Below are positions 48,163 through 58,406 of a stretch of 64,000 nt of DNA, one piece after another. Source of the DNA: Chloroflexota bacterium (lineage in GTDB: Bacteria > Chloroflexota > Anaerolineae > Anaerolineales > Villigracilaceae). The stretch is taken from positions 62,001-126,000 of the forward strand of contig JACRBN010000020.1 of NCBI GenBank assembly GCA_016213105.1, given 5' to 3'. Each line of letters starts with the position of its first letter. The first letter of the stretch is position 1. Made by a program: the position numbers and the translations under genes. Below the pieces are notes generated by a model that worked only from the letters and a program-made list of their open reading frames with translations, searched no databases and was not told where the DNA came from.

Positions 48163-50082
48163 TCAATTACGCAGCGTATCGGGATTGATGCCCTCGCGAT
48201 AGACAACGATGCGGTTGCGCCCAAGTTCCTTGGCCTGATACAGGGCGCGGTCGGCGCGCAGCAGCACGTCCTCCCCGTTGTCGCCGTGCAATGGCAGCAC
48301 GGCAATGCCGATGGAGACCGTGATGCGCAGATCGACGCTCTCGTGCGGCACCCGCAATTCGCTGATGCGCGCCGCGATGAAGCGGGCGCGTTCGTACGCG
48401 ACCTGCAGGGAGGCCTCGGGCATGACCAGCAGGAACTCCTCCCCGCCATAGCGGCAGGGAACATCGCTGGCGCGGATGTTCGTCCGGATCAGGTCGCCCA
48501 GGGTCTTCAACACCAGGTCGCCCGCCCGATGCCCGTAGGAATCGTTGATGCGTTTGAAGTGATCCACGTCCATGATCACCAGGCTGACGGGCTGGTCGCT
48601 GCGCAGCGCGCGGGCAATTTCACGATCCAGCGTCTCCTGCAGGTAGTGGCGGTTGAACAATCCCGTCAGTTGGTCGCGCACGGCCTGTTCACGCAGACGC
48701 TCCTGCAGCGCCTCGATCTCCAAAAGCCGCTCCTGGAGGTTTTTATTCGCGCGTTGCAGGTTCGTTTCCGCGAGCTTGCGATCCGTGATGTCCCGCGTCA
48801 GGACGATGAAATTCGTCTCGGGCGACTGCGGATCGCCCTTGGAAGCGACGGAGATTTCGTACCAGCAGACGCCCTGTGGACGGGTCAGCGAATAGACGGC
48901 GCCTGAGGAGGTCCCGTCCCCCCTGGCCGCCTCCGCCAGCGCGGTCTTGATGGCGCGGGCCGCTTCTTCGGGCATTGACCTCCCGATGTCCTTGTCCATG
49001 AACTCCTTGGGCAGGGCGTGCAGCATTTCAGGGCGGGCGGCGTGGAAGTTGCGCACGATGCCGTCGCGGCTCATCTCGAGCATCAGATCGGGCAGGGCGT
49101 TCAAGGTCGCGATCAATTGGATGTTGGATTCCTGCAAAGCCTCGGCGATGAATTTGCGCTCGGTAATATCCTCTTTGATCGCCATGAAATGGGTGACCAC
49201 CCCGTTTTCGTCTGTGATGGGTGAAATTGTGGCGAGCTCGAAATACAACTCGCCGTGTTTCTTTTTATTGACGAACTCCCCCTTCCATTCCAGGCCTGCC
49301 AGGATCGTCTCCCACAATTGACGATGCGTCTCCGCCGGGGTCTGGTCGCTTTTCAAAATGCGCGTGTTCTTCCCGAGCACCTCACGGGCGGCGTAGCCGG
49401 TCACCTGGGTAAAGCGCGGGTTGACATACTCGATGTTTCCCTCGATGTCGGAAATCACGATGGACGCGGGGCTTTGCTCGACCGCCCGCGAAAGCCTGCG
49501 GATCATCTCGTCGGCCTGTTTTCTTTCGGTAATATTGGTCATGACCGAACGCCAGCGATGGCCGCTGTCCGAATCCGACGGCAGAGCCACCGTCTGCGCG
49601 TGGACGTGTTGCTGCATCCCGTCGCGTGGACGCACGATCAACTCGCAGTGCTGCGTCGCTCCCGTGCTCAGCGCAAGCTGGCGATGCCTGATGAAAGTCT
49701 CCAGGGAATCGGAGGTGATGTAGGGCGTGATGGGATGATCGACCAGGAATTTGCGTTCGTTCCCAAGCAGTTCGGCCGCAGCCAGGTTGAGGTCGAGAAT
49801 GACATCCTGGGCGTCGAAGATAAAATAGGCCACGGGGGCAAAATTATACAGGTCGGCATATCGTTCCCGCTCGGAAGCCAGCTGCACCTGCATCTTGCGC
49901 AATTCATCGTTTTGCATTTCCAGTTCGATCTGGTGGATCTGAAGCTCGGTGACCAATTGCTGCGCGTGCTCCAGGGAGGTGGGCTCCCCATCAGGCAGCA
50001 TCCCTTCGGAGAGGAATTGTTTCGCCCGCTGGCGCAGCTCGCTGAATTTATCCTTGCGTGAACCGGACTCTTGCTCTTTCAT
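48163..50082 (-). CDS. Diguanylate cyclase with multiple PAS domains
   Basis: The 639-residue protein starts at ATG 50082 (MKEQESGSRKDKFSEL) after AGAGGTAAG. After an N-terminal coiled region (35-75) come three PAS domains (about 75-190, 195-320, 325-440), a short coiled coil (NLQERLLEIEALQERLREQA) and a GGEEF domain (about 460-630) with RYGGEEFLLVMPEAS (GGEEF at about 546-550). It makes cyclic di-GMP from two GTP. No RxxD inhibitory site directly before GGEEF is obvious. There is no membrane helix, so sensing is cytoplasmic, perhaps redox or ligand through PAS. It lies 44 bases after the CheB-CheR fusion gene and shares a closely related PAS domain with it. Confidence 0.92.
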   Translation of the reverse strand: MKEQESGSRKDKFSELRQRAKQFLSEGMLPDGEPTSLEHAQQLVTELQIHQIELEMQNDELRKMQVQLASERERYADLYNFAPVAYFIFDAQDVILDLNLAAAELLGNERKFLVDHPITPYITSDSLETFIRHRQLALSTGATQHCELIVRPRDGMQQHVHAQTVALPSDSDSGHRWRSVMTNITERKQADEMIRRLSRAVEQSPASIVISDIEGNIEYVNPRFTQVTGYAAREVLGKNTRILKSDQTPAETHRQLWETILAGLEWKGEFVNKKKHGELYFELATISPITDENGVVTHFMAIKEDITERKFIAEALQESNIQLIATLNALPDLMLEMSRDGIVRNFHAARPEMLHALPKEFMDKDIGRSMPEEAARAIKTALAEAARGDGTSSGAVYSLTRPQGVCWYEISVASKGDPQSPETNFIVLTRDITDRKLAETNLQRANKNLQERLLEIEALQERLREQAVRDQLTGLFNRHYLQETLDREIARALRSDQPVSLVIMDVDHFKRINDSYGHRAGDLVLKTLGDLIRTNIRASDVPCRYGGEEFLLVMPEASLQVAYERARFIAARISELRVPHESVDLRITVSIGIAVLPLHGDNGEDVLLRADRALYQAKELGRNRIVVYREGINPDTLRN

Positions 50083-50126
50083 GCTTACCTCTAATGAAGT
50101 CATTTCCCGGGCAGGGGATGGTTGCT

Positions 50127-53100
50127 TTATCCAGGTCCCACGCGCGAGTAGGTCACGATTACGCCGTAATCACCCAACGGAGCAGCGGTCACCCTGATCC
50201 ACGTGATTTGCCCATCCCCCTTGACGATGCCCATTCTGACGTTCTCCACCAATTTGTTTTCCTTAAGCGCGCGCACCGAGGCATACTCCTCCGACGGCAT
50301 AGGCGACCCGTCGTGGCGGACGATCTGCCATTCCCCGCCCGCAATGCCCCGCCCGGTCTGGATCTCCTTCGAGATCCCCAGCAGGCGCTCGGATTCGCGA
50401 TTGGATTCCAGGATGCGGCCATCCCGGTCGGCCACGGTAATGCCGAGCGGGAACGAATCGAACAAGACCTGGTATTTTTCCAGGTTGAGGCGCAGGGCCT
50501 GCCTGCTCTCGAACAGGGCCTTTTCGGTGTCCATTTGCTTGGATAGATCGACCTGCACGGACAGGTAATGGGTGATGACGCCATCCCCATCCAGGATGGG
50601 CGAGATCACGGCGGACTCGTTGTAAAACTCGCCGTTCTTCCTGCAATTGATGAACTCGCCGCGCCACTCCCTGCCCGAACTGATCGTCTGCCACAGTTCA
50701 CGGTATGTTTCCTCGGGCGTCCTGTCGGTTTTCAGAATGCTCGAACTGCTGCCAATGACCTCTTCGGCGCTGTATCCCGTAACCTGCGTAAAGCGCGGGT
50801 TGACGTATTCAATCGTTCCGTCCAGGTCTGTGATCAAAATAGAGGCGGGACTCTGCTCAACGGCCGCCGAAAGGCGCACCAACTGGGCGTTGGTTTGTTT
50901 GAACTCGGTGATGTCCGACAGGGTGACCACCACCCCGCCCACCTGGTGCTGCAAGGTGTAATAGGGCAGGAACTTCATCTGGTACCAGCGTCCGCGGTTG
51001 TTCTGCGCCTCCATCTCACGGCTGGCCAGGGTCTTGAGCACCAACTGCGACTCATGCACAAGGTCGCAGTTGAGGATGTTGTGGGTGACATGCCCGATCG
51101 GGCGGCCGATGTCCTGTTCGAGCACGTGGATCTCGTGCTGGACAACCGGCGTGAACAGGCGGATGCGCAGGTCGCGGTCCAGGAAGAGGGTGCCAACGTC
51201 GGTGCTGCTCAACAGATTGTTGATGTCCTGGTTGAGCATGCTCAACTCCTGGATTTTGGCGTGATACTCCGCATTGACGGTGATCAGCTCCTCATTGACC
51301 GAGTGCAGTTCCTCGTTGGTGCTCTGCAATTCCTCGTTGGCGGCAAACAACTCCTCGTTGGTGGCCTGCAGTTCCTCGTTGGAGGTTTCCAGTTCCTCGA
51401 CCGTGGCCTGCAAGCTTTCGCGGGTATATTGCAGTTCGTGCTCCAGGTCCTGGATGCGCTGCTGCGCGCTGCTGTTGACATCGTAGGACTGGGTGGCCGT
51501 ATGCTCCTCCGCGGCGGGACTGACAGGCGCAAACTGGATCAGGGCCATTTTCTGGCGGCTGGCCGTCTCGAGGAATGGCTTGGCTTTCAAGTCGACCAGG
51601 CTGATCGAACCCGCCCCCTCCAGACGGATATTTCGGTAGGTGATCTCCTCCTGATCCTTGAACACCTTGTGAATGGCGGTGCTCAGCGGAATGGACAGGC
51701 CCGCGCGCGCCTGCTTGAGGATGTTGGCGGTGAACAGCCCGCCGCTGGGCACCTTCAAGTAGGCGTCCATGTCCCCGGCAATATAGACCAGGTTCAGGTT
51801 CTCGTCGACGACGACGGTGGGAGGCAGGAAGGCCTCGATCACGCCGCGCTGGATGCCGTCGATGGTGCGCCAGTCCTCGTGGGTGATGGTGGAGCGGCGG
51901 CCCAGGGATGGCTGAAGGGTCAGCGGCGGCCGCTTGAGATGACTGTCCTCCAACGTGGGGCGGAATCCGCCCTTATACTGGTAGGTCTTCCATTTCGTAT
52001 TGCGGCTGAGGAAGAAGTTATCCGAGTCGCCGACCGTTTCGCTCGTGCCGAGGAAGAGGAATCCGTCCGGATTGAGCCCAAACTGAAAGGCGGAGATGAC
52101 TTTTTTCTGCAGGATCGGCTGGAGATAGATCAGCACGTTGCGGCAGGAGATCAGATCGACCTTGGAAAAGGGCGGATCGGAGATGATGTTCTGCTGCGCA
52201 AAGATAACCATCTCGCGCACGCGGCGCGTAACGGCATAACATTCCCCGCTTTTGACGAAGTAATTTTGCAGGTGTTCGGGCGAGACGTCGGCGGCGATGC
52301 TTTCAGGGTAGAGGCCCTTGCCCGCAAATTCGAGCGCGTTCTTATCCAGGTCGGTGGCAAAGACCTTGACGTCCATGTGCCGCCCGGTCGTCTCCATAAA
52401 CTCTGTCAGCAGGATGGCCAGCGAATAAGCCTCCTCGCCTGTCGAACAACCCGCCACCCAGATGCGGATCGCTTCGCCGCGGCTTTTGCCCGCAAAAATG
52501 GACGGGATGACCTCCCGTTTTATCTCCTCGAAGGCTTCGGGATCCCTGAAGAAACGCGTGACGCCGATCAGGAATTCGCGAAACAGGGTGGTCAATTCGC
52601 TGGGAGTCTGGTACAGGAAGTGCAGGTAATCGCTCAACCGCTCGATCTGCTTGATGCCCATGCGCCGTTCGATGCGGCGGATCATGGTGGTTTGCTTGTA
52701 ATGGGTGAAATCCACGCCTGAACTGCTGCGCAGCAGGGCAAAGATCTTGCTCAGGCTGTCGTCATCCTGGGCGATGAGGTGCTTGCTGGCCGGGTCGCTG
52801 ACCAGGCACGGATGCTGGATGTAGTTGAGCATCTCGCGCGCCATGTTTTCGGGCTGCAGGATGTAATCCACCAGGTTGGTGGCGATGGCGCTGCGCGGCA
52901 TGCCGTCGAATTTGGCCGACTGCTCGTCCTGCACGATGACCAGGCCGCCCTTCTCCTTGATGGCGCGGATGCCGCGCGTGCCGTCGCTGCCCGTGCCCGA
53001 GAGGATCACCCCGATGGAGCGTTCCTCCAGGTCCTCAGCCAGCGACTGAAAGAAGATATCGATCGGCAGGTACAACTGGCCCGACTCGCGGTTGGTCAGG

Positions 53101-53390
53101 TAGAGTTTCCTATGGAAAATCGTCAGGCTTTGCTTGGGGGGAATGAGATAAACGTGATTCGGTTCCACCAGCACGCCGTCTTCCGCCACCCTGACGGGCA
53201 TTTCCGTGCGCTTGGCCAGCAGGTCGGCCATCAAACTCTTGTAGTCTGGCGAAAGATGCTGGATGACGATGTAAGCCAGCCCGCTATCGGACGGGGCGCC
53301 GCTAAAGAATTTTTCGAGTGCATCCAGGCCGCCCGCCGACGCGCCTACCCCAACAACGTAGAAATCTCCAGCCAGGTTTGGGTCTGCCAT
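50127..53390 (-). CDS. CheB-CheR fusion protein with PAS domains
   Basis: The 1087-residue protein is built as: CheB methylesterase domain (1-190) with catalytic Ser18 (GVGASAGG), His45 (IQHLSP) and Asp136 (GTGSDGTRG), no receiver domain; CheR methyltransferase (about 215-480) with [18 protein letters not shown] and [17 protein letters not shown]; a long coiled coil (about 650-740, repeated [16 protein letters not shown] type); then three PAS domains ending at the C-terminus. No histidine kinase domain follows, unlike many members, so output may pass through a separate kinase or the adjacent diguanylate cyclase. No chemoreceptor or flagellar genes are in the window. Confidence 0.93.
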   Translation of the reverse strand: MADPNLAGDFYVVGVGASAGGLDALEKFFSGAPSDSGLAYIVIQHLSPDYKSLMADLLAKRTEMPVRVAEDGVLVEPNHVYLIPPKQSLTIFHRKLYLTNRESGQLYLPIDIFFQSLAEDLEERSIGVILSGTGSDGTRGIRAIKEKGGLVIVQDEQSAKFDGMPRSAIATNLVDYILQPENMAREMLNYIQHPCLVSDPASKHLIAQDDDSLSKIFALLRSSSGVDFTHYKQTTMIRRIERRMGIKQIERLSDYLHFLYQTPSELTTLFREFLIGVTRFFRDPEAFEEIKREVIPSIFAGKSRGEAIRIWVAGCSTGEEAYSLAILLTEFMETTGRHMDVKVFATDLDKNALEFAGKGLYPESIAADVSPEHLQNYFVKSGECYAVTRRVREMVIFAQQNIISDPPFSKVDLISCRNVLIYLQPILQKKVISAFQFGLNPDGFLFLGTSETVGDSDNFFLSRNTKWKTYQYKGGFRPTLEDSHLKRPPLTLQPSLGRRSTITHEDWRTIDGIQRGVIEAFLPPTVVVDENLNLVYIAGDMDAYLKVPSGGLFTANILKQARAGLSIPLSTAIHKVFKDQEEITYRNIRLEGAGSISLVDLKAKPFLETASRQKMALIQFAPVSPAAEEHTATQSYDVNSSAQQRIQDLEHELQYTRESLQATVEELETSNEELQATNEELFAANEELQSTNEELHSVNEELITVNAEYHAKIQELSMLNQDINNLLSSTDVGTLFLDRDLRIRLFTPVVQHEIHVLEQDIGRPIGHVTHNILNCDLVHESQLVLKTLASREMEAQNNRGRWYQMKFLPYYTLQHQVGGVVVTLSDITEFKQTNAQLVRLSAAVEQSPASILITDLDGTIEYVNPRFTQVTGYSAEEVIGSSSSILKTDRTPEETYRELWQTISSGREWRGEFINCRKNGEFYNESAVISPILDGDGVITHYLSVQVDLSKQMDTEKALFESRQALRLNLEKYQVLFDSFPLGITVADRDGRILESNRESERLLGISKEIQTGRGIAGGEWQIVRHDGSPMPSEEYASVRALKENKLVENVRMGIVKGDGQITWIRVTAAPLGDYGVIVTYSRVGPG

Positions 53391-53515
53391 GCATGAGTTC
53401 CTTTATAAAGTCAACACTACATTGAATATGGGTTACGGTAAACTTGGCCGATTATAACAAACCCGCCTCTCAAGTGCCATCAGATCACATAATACCGACT
53501 TTCACAAATTGCGCA

Positions 53516-54301
53516 TCAGCCATTATTTCTCTGCCTGACCGCCTCATACACAATCAGGGCCGTGGACACGGACACGTTCAGCGAATTCACTTTGCCCAGC
53601 ATGGGAATCAGCACCCTCACATCCGCGTTGGACAGCCAGAAATCGGACAGGCCCGCATCCTCCGTGCCGACGGCGATGGCAGTGGGACGGGCCAGGTCGA
53701 CGGCGGTGTAGGATGTCTGCGCCGAGGGCGTGGCGGCCAGCACCTGCATGCCCCTGGATTTCAGCCAGGCCAGCGCGGAGGCGTTGTCCGCTTCGGCGGT
53801 GGGCACGGCAAAGACGGCCCCGCGGCTGGCGCGGATCACATTGGGATTCCACAAGTCCACGCGCGGGTCGCAGACCAGCAGGGCATCCACGCCCGCCGCA
53901 TCCGCGGTGCGCAGGATCGCGCCCAGGTTGCCAGGCTTCTCGACCGACTCGGCCACGATCACCAGCGGGGACGCGCCCAGCTTTAAATCATCCAATGTCC
54001 GCTGTGGGATGGGGAAAATCCCCAGCCAGCCGTCTGGCCCCTCGCGGTGGGACATCTTCTCGAAGACGGCGCGCGAAACGGTGACGGTCTCAGCGGAGGC
54101 GATGTCCATTTGGCGGGAGACCAGTTCGGGGGCGGTGAAGATCGTGCGGGGCTGGAGTCCCGAAGAAGCCAGGGCCAGGCTCAACTCGTCCCAGCCCTCG
54201 ACCAGCATCAAGCCCTCGCGCTGACGCTGGCGCTTGTCCTCGCGCAATTTGACAACATACTTGACACGTTCATTTTGCAGGCTGGTGATGTCGTAGGTCA
54301 T
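53516..54301 (-). CDS. TrmH/SpoU-family RNA 2'-O-methyltransferase
   Basis: The 261-residue SPOUT methyltransferase starts at ATG 54301 (MTYDITSLQNERVKYVVKLRED). The N-terminal substrate-binding domain is followed by the knot motifs VIVAESVEKPGNLGAILRTADAAGVDAL near residue 115, AIAVGTEDAGLSDFWL near 200 and VLIPMLGKVNSLNVSVSTALIVYE near 222. It methylates a 2'-hydroxyl in rRNA or tRNA. A longer reading frame starts at 54379, but its extra 26 residues are read from a family B repeat and are rejected. TATAAT at 54308-54313 lies 6 bases before the ATG, so the gene appears leaderless. Confidence 0.9.
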   Translation of the reverse strand: MTYDITSLQNERVKYVVKLREDKRQRQREGLMLVEGWDELSLALASSGLQPRTIFTAPELVSRQMDIASAETVTVSRAVFEKMSHREGPDGWLGIFPIPQRTLDDLKLGASPLVIVAESVEKPGNLGAILRTADAAGVDALLVCDPRVDLWNPNVIRASRGAVFAVPTAEADNASALAWLKSRGMQVLAATPSAQTSYTAVDLARPTAIAVGTEDAGLSDFWLSNADVRVLIPMLGKVNSLNVSVSTALIVYEAVRQRNNG

Positions 54302-54307
54302 ATCGTT

Positions 54308-54313
54308 ATTATA
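54308..54313 (-). promoter_or_regulatory. -10 box abutting the RNA methyltransferase start
   Basis: Minus-strand TATAAT, 6 bases before the ATG; the region where a -35 would lie is repeat DNA. Confidence 0.55.
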
Positions 54314-54376
54314 TGTCATTGCGAGGAGGCCGTAGGCCGACGAAGCAATCCCATAATTACGTGGAGGCTGCTTCGC
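54314..54376. repeat. Family B element spanning the 3' end of dppF
   Basis: GTCATTGCGAGGAGGCCGTA ... CGAAGCAATC on the left with a degraded right arm GAGGCTGCTTCGCC. It encodes the last residues (GEAAST) and the stop codon of the ABC ATPase gene and abuts the promoter of the next gene. Confidence 0.75.
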
Positions 54377-55466
54377 CACTCGCTATGTTCGGGCTCGCAG
54401 CGACATTCAGCAGCAAACACGCCGCGTGATGATTCTCGCCGACCAGCACATTGGCGGGATCGGTGACCTTGCAGGCCTCGACCGCCACGGGACAGCGCGG
54501 ATGAAAGCGGCAGCCGCTGGGCAGATCGATTGGGTTGGGGGTCTCGCCTTGCAGGATGACGCGCTCGCGGCGGAGGCGCGGGTTGGGCACGGGAATAACC
54601 GAGATGAGCGCCTTTGTGTACGGATGCTGCGGATTGGCCAGCACCTCGCGCGCGGGGCCTGTCTCGACCATGCGGCCCAGGTACATGACCGCAATGCGGT
54701 CGGCGAAGTAGGCCACGGTGCTCAAATCGTGCGTGATAAAGACGATGCTCACGCCGCGCCGCTGGCGCAGGTCGCGCAGCAGGTTGAGGATCTCGGCGCG
54801 GATGGAGACGTCCAGCATCGAGACGGGTTCGTCGGCGATCAGCAGTTCGGGTTGGAGCACCATCGCCGAGGCGATCACCACGCGCTGGCGCTGTCCGCCC
54901 GAGAGTTCGTGCGGGTAGCGCAGGAAGTAATCCTCAGCGGGACGCAGGCCTGCCTCCTCCAGCGCGGTCTTGACCCGTTCGAGGCGTTCATCCCTGCCGC
55001 GCGCCAGACCGTGTACAACCAGCGGCTCGGCCACGATCTCCAAAATGGTGGCGCGCGGGTTGAGCGACTCGTACGGATCCTGGAAGATCATCTGGGCTTG
55101 CTGGCGCAGCCTCTTCATGGACATGCGCGGGAAGACCTTCTGCTCGCTGGAGCCGACCGTCCCCGCTTCTAGCGGGACCAGTCCCGCGCGGGCGCGGCGT
55201 TCATGCGCGCCGACCAATTCATCGTGGAAAAGGATCTCGCCGTCGGTCTGCTCTTCGAGGCCGATCAGTGTGCGGGCGATGGTGGTTTTGCCGCAACCCG
55301 ACTCGCCGACGATGGCCAGCACCTCGCCGCGCTCCAGGTCGAACGAGACGCCGTCCACCGCCTTGACGTTGTTCGCAGGACGGCGAAGCAGGATATCCAG
55401 CATGCTCTGGCGGATGGGGAAATACTTGTAGAGGTCGCGCACTTCCAACATGGCATGGTCACTCAT
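54357..55466 (-). CDS. dppF: Oligopeptide/dipeptide ABC transporter ATP-binding protein (DppF/OppF-like)
   Basis: The 369-residue ATPase starts at ATG 55466, overlapping the dppD stop by 4 bases. Walker A is VGESGCGKTTIARTLIG near residue 52, Q-loop MIFQDPYESLNPRAT near 118, signature ELSGGQRQRVVIASAM near 170, Walker B LLIADEPVSMLDV near 193 and the oligopeptide-specific C-terminal domain with a CxxHPRCP-like Cys motif (CRFHPRCPVAVEACK near 325). Its last residues and stop are encoded by repeat DNA. It energises peptide uptake with DppD. Confidence 0.94.
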   Translation of the reverse strand: MSDHAMLEVRDLYKYFPIRQSMLDILLRRPANNVKAVDGVSFDLERGEVLAIVGESGCGKTTIARTLIGLEEQTDGEILFHDELVGAHERRARAGLVPLEAGTVGSSEQKVFPRMSMKRLRQQAQMIFQDPYESLNPRATILEIVAEPLVVHGLARGRDERLERVKTALEEAGLRPAEDYFLRYPHELSGGQRQRVVIASAMVLQPELLIADEPVSMLDVSIRAEILNLLRDLRQRRGVSIVFITHDLSTVAYFADRIAVMYLGRMVETGPAREVLANPQHPYTKALISVIPVPNPRLRRERVILQGETPNPIDLPSGCRFHPRCPVAVEACKVTDPANVLVGENHHAACLLLNVAASPNIASGEAAST

Positions 55467-56467
55467 TGGAATTTCGCCTCCTCGCCGTGCAGCAAATGAC
55501 AGGCTGCGCAATGTATCGCACCGCCCTCTGCGCTCTGTTCTTCAATCATCTTCAACACGGGGGTCTCTTTGTCGCAGGCTTCCACCTTCACGTCACAACG
55601 CGGATGGAAGCGGCAGCCTGTCGGCAGGTCGGTCAGGCGCGGCGGCGTGCCTGGGATGGAGGCCAGTGTGTCGGACGGGCGGATCAGATCGGGGAAGGAG
55701 GCAAGCAGGCGGCGGGTGTAGGGATGCTGCGGCTCGTTGTAGATCGCGTCGGCGCTGGCGTACTCGGCCACCTTGCCGCCATACATCACCACCACCGAGT
55801 CGCACACTTCCGCCACCACGCCCAGGTCATGCGTCACCATTACGATGGCCAGCCCCAAATGCTTCTGGATTTCCTTCAACAGATCCAGCACCTGCGCCTG
55901 GATCATCACGTCCAGTGCGGTGGTGGGTTCGTCGGCAAAGAGCAGGCTGGGCGAGCAGGCCAGGGCCATGGCGATCATGGCGCGCTGGCGCATCCCGCCC
56001 GAATACTGGTGCGGATACTGGTCGCGCCGCGAGCGTTGGATGCCGACCATCTCGAGCAGTTCCCCCACGCGCTTCTCGGCGGCATCACGATCCATCAGGT
56101 TGTGCAATTCGATGGGCTCGCGAATCTGGTCGCCGACCTTCATCACGGGGTTGAGCGCATTCATCGCCCCCTGAAAGACAATCGCCATCTCGCGCCAGCG
56201 CACGGAACGCATCTGCTGTTCACTCAACTGCATCAAGTCCCTGCCCTTGAAGAGCGCGTGTCCTGCGGTGATGCGTCCACTGGCGGGCAGCAGGCGCATG
56301 ACCGACATCAGCGTGGTGGTCTTGCCGCAGCCCGATTCACCCACCAGGCCGATGGTCTGGCCTGGCAGCACGTCGAAGGAGACATCCTCCAACGCGCGCG
56401 CGATCCTGCCGTCGGGCAGATGGAATTCGGTCGTCAGATTTCGGACGGAAAGCAGGGACTCAGTCAT
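55463..56467 (-). CDS. dppD: Oligopeptide/dipeptide ABC transporter ATP-binding protein (DppD/OppD-like)
   Basis: The 334-residue ATPase starts MTESLLSVRNLTTEFHLPDG at 56467, overlapping the dppC stop. Walker A is VGESGCGKTTTLMSVMRL near residue 38, signature YSGGMRQRAMIAMAL near 157, Walker B LLFADEPTTALDVMIQ near 178, H-loop VTHDLGVVAE near 210, and the C-terminal Cys motif CRFHPRCDVKVEAC near 297. It is the second nucleotide-binding subunit of the peptide importer. Confidence 0.94.
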   Translation of the reverse strand: MTESLLSVRNLTTEFHLPDGRIARALEDVSFDVLPGQTIGLVGESGCGKTTTLMSVMRLLPASGRITAGHALFKGRDLMQLSEQQMRSVRWREMAIVFQGAMNALNPVMKVGDQIREPIELHNLMDRDAAEKRVGELLEMVGIQRSRRDQYPHQYSGGMRQRAMIAMALACSPSLLFADEPTTALDVMIQAQVLDLLKEIQKHLGLAIVMVTHDLGVVAEVCDSVVVMYGGKVAEYASADAIYNEPQHPYTRRLLASFPDLIRPSDTLASIPGTPPRLTDLPTGCRFHPRCDVKVEACDKETPVLKMIEEQSAEGGAIHCAACHLLHGEEAKFQ

Positions 56468-57420
56468 TCCGCCCCCTTGGCTGGTACCGCGATCATGTTT
56501 TGATCTCCCTCGAGGTGATGGGCCGTCAGCCGCGGATTGAGCATTTCCTCCAGCACGTTGCCGAGCAGCACACAACCCAGCGTGACCCATACGATGGCAA
56601 AGCCAGGTGGAAGGTAGAACCACCAGGCGCCGTTGGTGATGGCGCTGCGGTCGAAGGCGAAGTTGAGCATCGTGCCCCATGAGGGCTGGGTTGGGTCGCC
56701 CAGGCCAAGGAAGGCCAGACCCGACTCGACCAGGATGGCCGTGGACAGGATCAGCACCGTGTTCGCCACGATCAGCGGCATGATCTGCGGCAGGATGTGC
56801 TTGCGGATGATGTGTCCATGTCCCGCACCGATGGCTCTTGCGCGCGCCACGAATTGACGCTCCTTGATGGTCAGCACCTGCGAGCGGATCAGGCGCGCGG
56901 TGCTCGTCCAGTACAGCAGGCCGATCACGGCGATCAGAACGGTCAGCGGGGAGATCTTCAAATCCAACTGGCGGATGGTGGCCACCAGGATCAGCATCAG
57001 CGGCAGGTCGGGAATGACCAGCAAAATGTCCGTGATGCGCATCAATAGGTTGTCGATCCTGCCGCCAAAGTAGCCCGCCAGGATGCCGAACAGGCTGCCC
57101 ACGAACATGGCAATGAAGCCCGCCATGAAGCCGACCATCAACGAGATGCGCGCGCCGTAAACCAGTTGCGACCAGACATCGTGGCCCGCGTCGTCGGTGC
57201 CGAGCGGCCCGTGGACGGAGGGTGGCGCAAAGGTCAGGCCGTGGCCGCCCTCGTCGCGGATGATGTCGCTGGGGGCATGGGGCGTCAGCAGCGGAGCGAA
57301 GGTCGCCACCAGGATCGAGGTGATGACCAGGAAGGCGCCCGCCAGGCCGAGGCGGTTGCGGCGGAAGGCCTTCCAGAAATCGGACAGGTTGCGCTTGAAG
57401 AGAGTCCAGTTTTCGTTCAT
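56464..57420 (-). CDS. dppC: Oligopeptide/dipeptide ABC transporter permease (DppC/OppC-like)
   Basis: The 318-residue permease has an N-terminal OppC helix (GLAGAFLVITSILVATFAPL near 28), a periplasmic segment with HGPLGTDDAGHDVWSQLVYGARISL near 88, and the cytoplasmic EAA loop ARAIGAGHGHIIRKHILPQIMP near 195, which docks on the ATPases. Total six helices. It lies 1 base after dppB. Confidence 0.94.
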   Translation of the reverse strand: MNENWTLFKRNLSDFWKAFRRNRLGLAGAFLVITSILVATFAPLLTPHAPSDIIRDEGGHGLTFAPPSVHGPLGTDDAGHDVWSQLVYGARISLMVGFMAGFIAMFVGSLFGILAGYFGGRIDNLLMRITDILLVIPDLPLMLILVATIRQLDLKISPLTVLIAVIGLLYWTSTARLIRSQVLTIKERQFVARARAIGAGHGHIIRKHILPQIMPLIVANTVLILSTAILVESGLAFLGLGDPTQPSWGTMLNFAFDRSAITNGAWWFYLPPGFAIVWVTLGCVLLGNVLEEMLNPRLTAHHLEGDQNMIAVPAKGAE

Positions 57421-57421
57421 G

Positions 57422-58399
57422 TCAGGACTCCTTCACGCGCGGGTCGAGCACGGCGTACAACACATCCGCGGCCATATTGGCGATGATGACACTGACCGCC
57501 AGCAGCAGGAAGGCGCCTTGCAGGAGCGGATAATCCTGCTTGGTCAACGCGGTCTGGAAGAGCTTGCCCAGGCCGTCATAGGAAAAAACCGTCTCGATGT
57601 AAATCGCGCCCGAGACAGTGAATCCCAGGTTGAGCGCGATCAGCGTGACAATGGGCAGCATGGCATTCTTGAGCGCATGCTTCCAGAGCACCTGCCAGTG
57701 ACTCATGCCTTTGGCCTTGGCAGTCAGGATGTAATCCTCGCTCAGTACTTCGAGAATGGAAGAACGCATGATGAGCATGTACTCGCCCAGGTACAGGATG
57801 GTCAGCGTGAAGGTCGGCAGGATCAAATGTCGGGCCACGTCGGGGATGATCGTGTAGAGCGGCTTGCCCACGTTCATCGGGCTGACGATGCCGCCCGTGG
57901 GCAGTCCGAACCAACTGCTGCCCGCCGCCAGCAAAATGATGCCCAGCCAGAACGTGGGAATGGCCCAGGCGATCAGCGAGAAGGTCAGCGCGCCGACGTC
58001 GATGGCGGTCTTGCGCTTCCAGCCTGCCAGCAGGCCCAAGATCACGCCCAGGATGATCGCGAAGACCTGCCCCAGTCCGATCAACAGGACGGTGTTCCAC
58101 AGCTTGGACATCAGCACGTCGCTGACAGGTTCCCGCAGCGACCAGGAGACGCCCAGGTTGCCTTGCGCCCATTGACCGAGTGTATCGAAGAACTGGTCGG
58201 GGAAGACGGGTTTGTCGAGGCCGAATTGTTCGCGCAAGGCTTGCTGCGTTTCCGCGGAGATACGCACGTTGCGTCCCACCACCGCGCGGACAGGGTCGCC
58301 CGGCAGCACGCGGAACAGCAGGAAGTTGATGATGACCACCACGAAGATGGTCACCAACGACAGGCCGAATTTACGAAGAAGGTAATCGCGACGGTTCAT
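57422..58399 (-). CDS. dppB: Oligopeptide/dipeptide ABC transporter permease (DppB/OppB-like)
   Basis: The 325-residue permease starts MNRRDYLLRKFGLSLVTIFVVVIINFLLFRVLPGDP, the typical OppB N-terminus, and has the EAA loop TAKAKGMSHWQVLWKHALKNAMLP near 208. Six helices. It follows the substrate-binding protein gene across a family A repeat (58407-58531). Confidence 0.94.
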   Translation of the reverse strand: MNRRDYLLRKFGLSLVTIFVVVIINFLLFRVLPGDPVRAVVGRNVRISAETQQALREQFGLDKPVFPDQFFDTLGQWAQGNLGVSWSLREPVSDVLMSKLWNTVLLIGLGQVFAIILGVILGLLAGWKRKTAIDVGALTFSLIAWAIPTFWLGIILLAAGSSWFGLPTGGIVSPMNVGKPLYTIIPDVARHLILPTFTLTILYLGEYMLIMRSSILEVLSEDYILTAKAKGMSHWQVLWKHALKNAMLPIVTLIALNLGFTVSGAIYIETVFSYDGLGKLFQTALTKQDYPLLQGAFLLLAVSVIIANMAADVLYAVLDPRVKES

Positions 58400-58406
58400 G
58401 ATGTAC

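Noticed and set aside
50568-52721. 717-codon plus-strand frame opposite the CheB-CheR fusion
   Set aside because: Antisense shadow; its apparent Leu/Val/Gln repeats mirror the coiled-coil codons of the real protein.
54302-54379. 26-residue N-terminal extension of the RNA methyltransferase
   Set aside because: The extension is translated from a family B repeat and the promoter -10 box; family similarity begins at the ATG at 54301.
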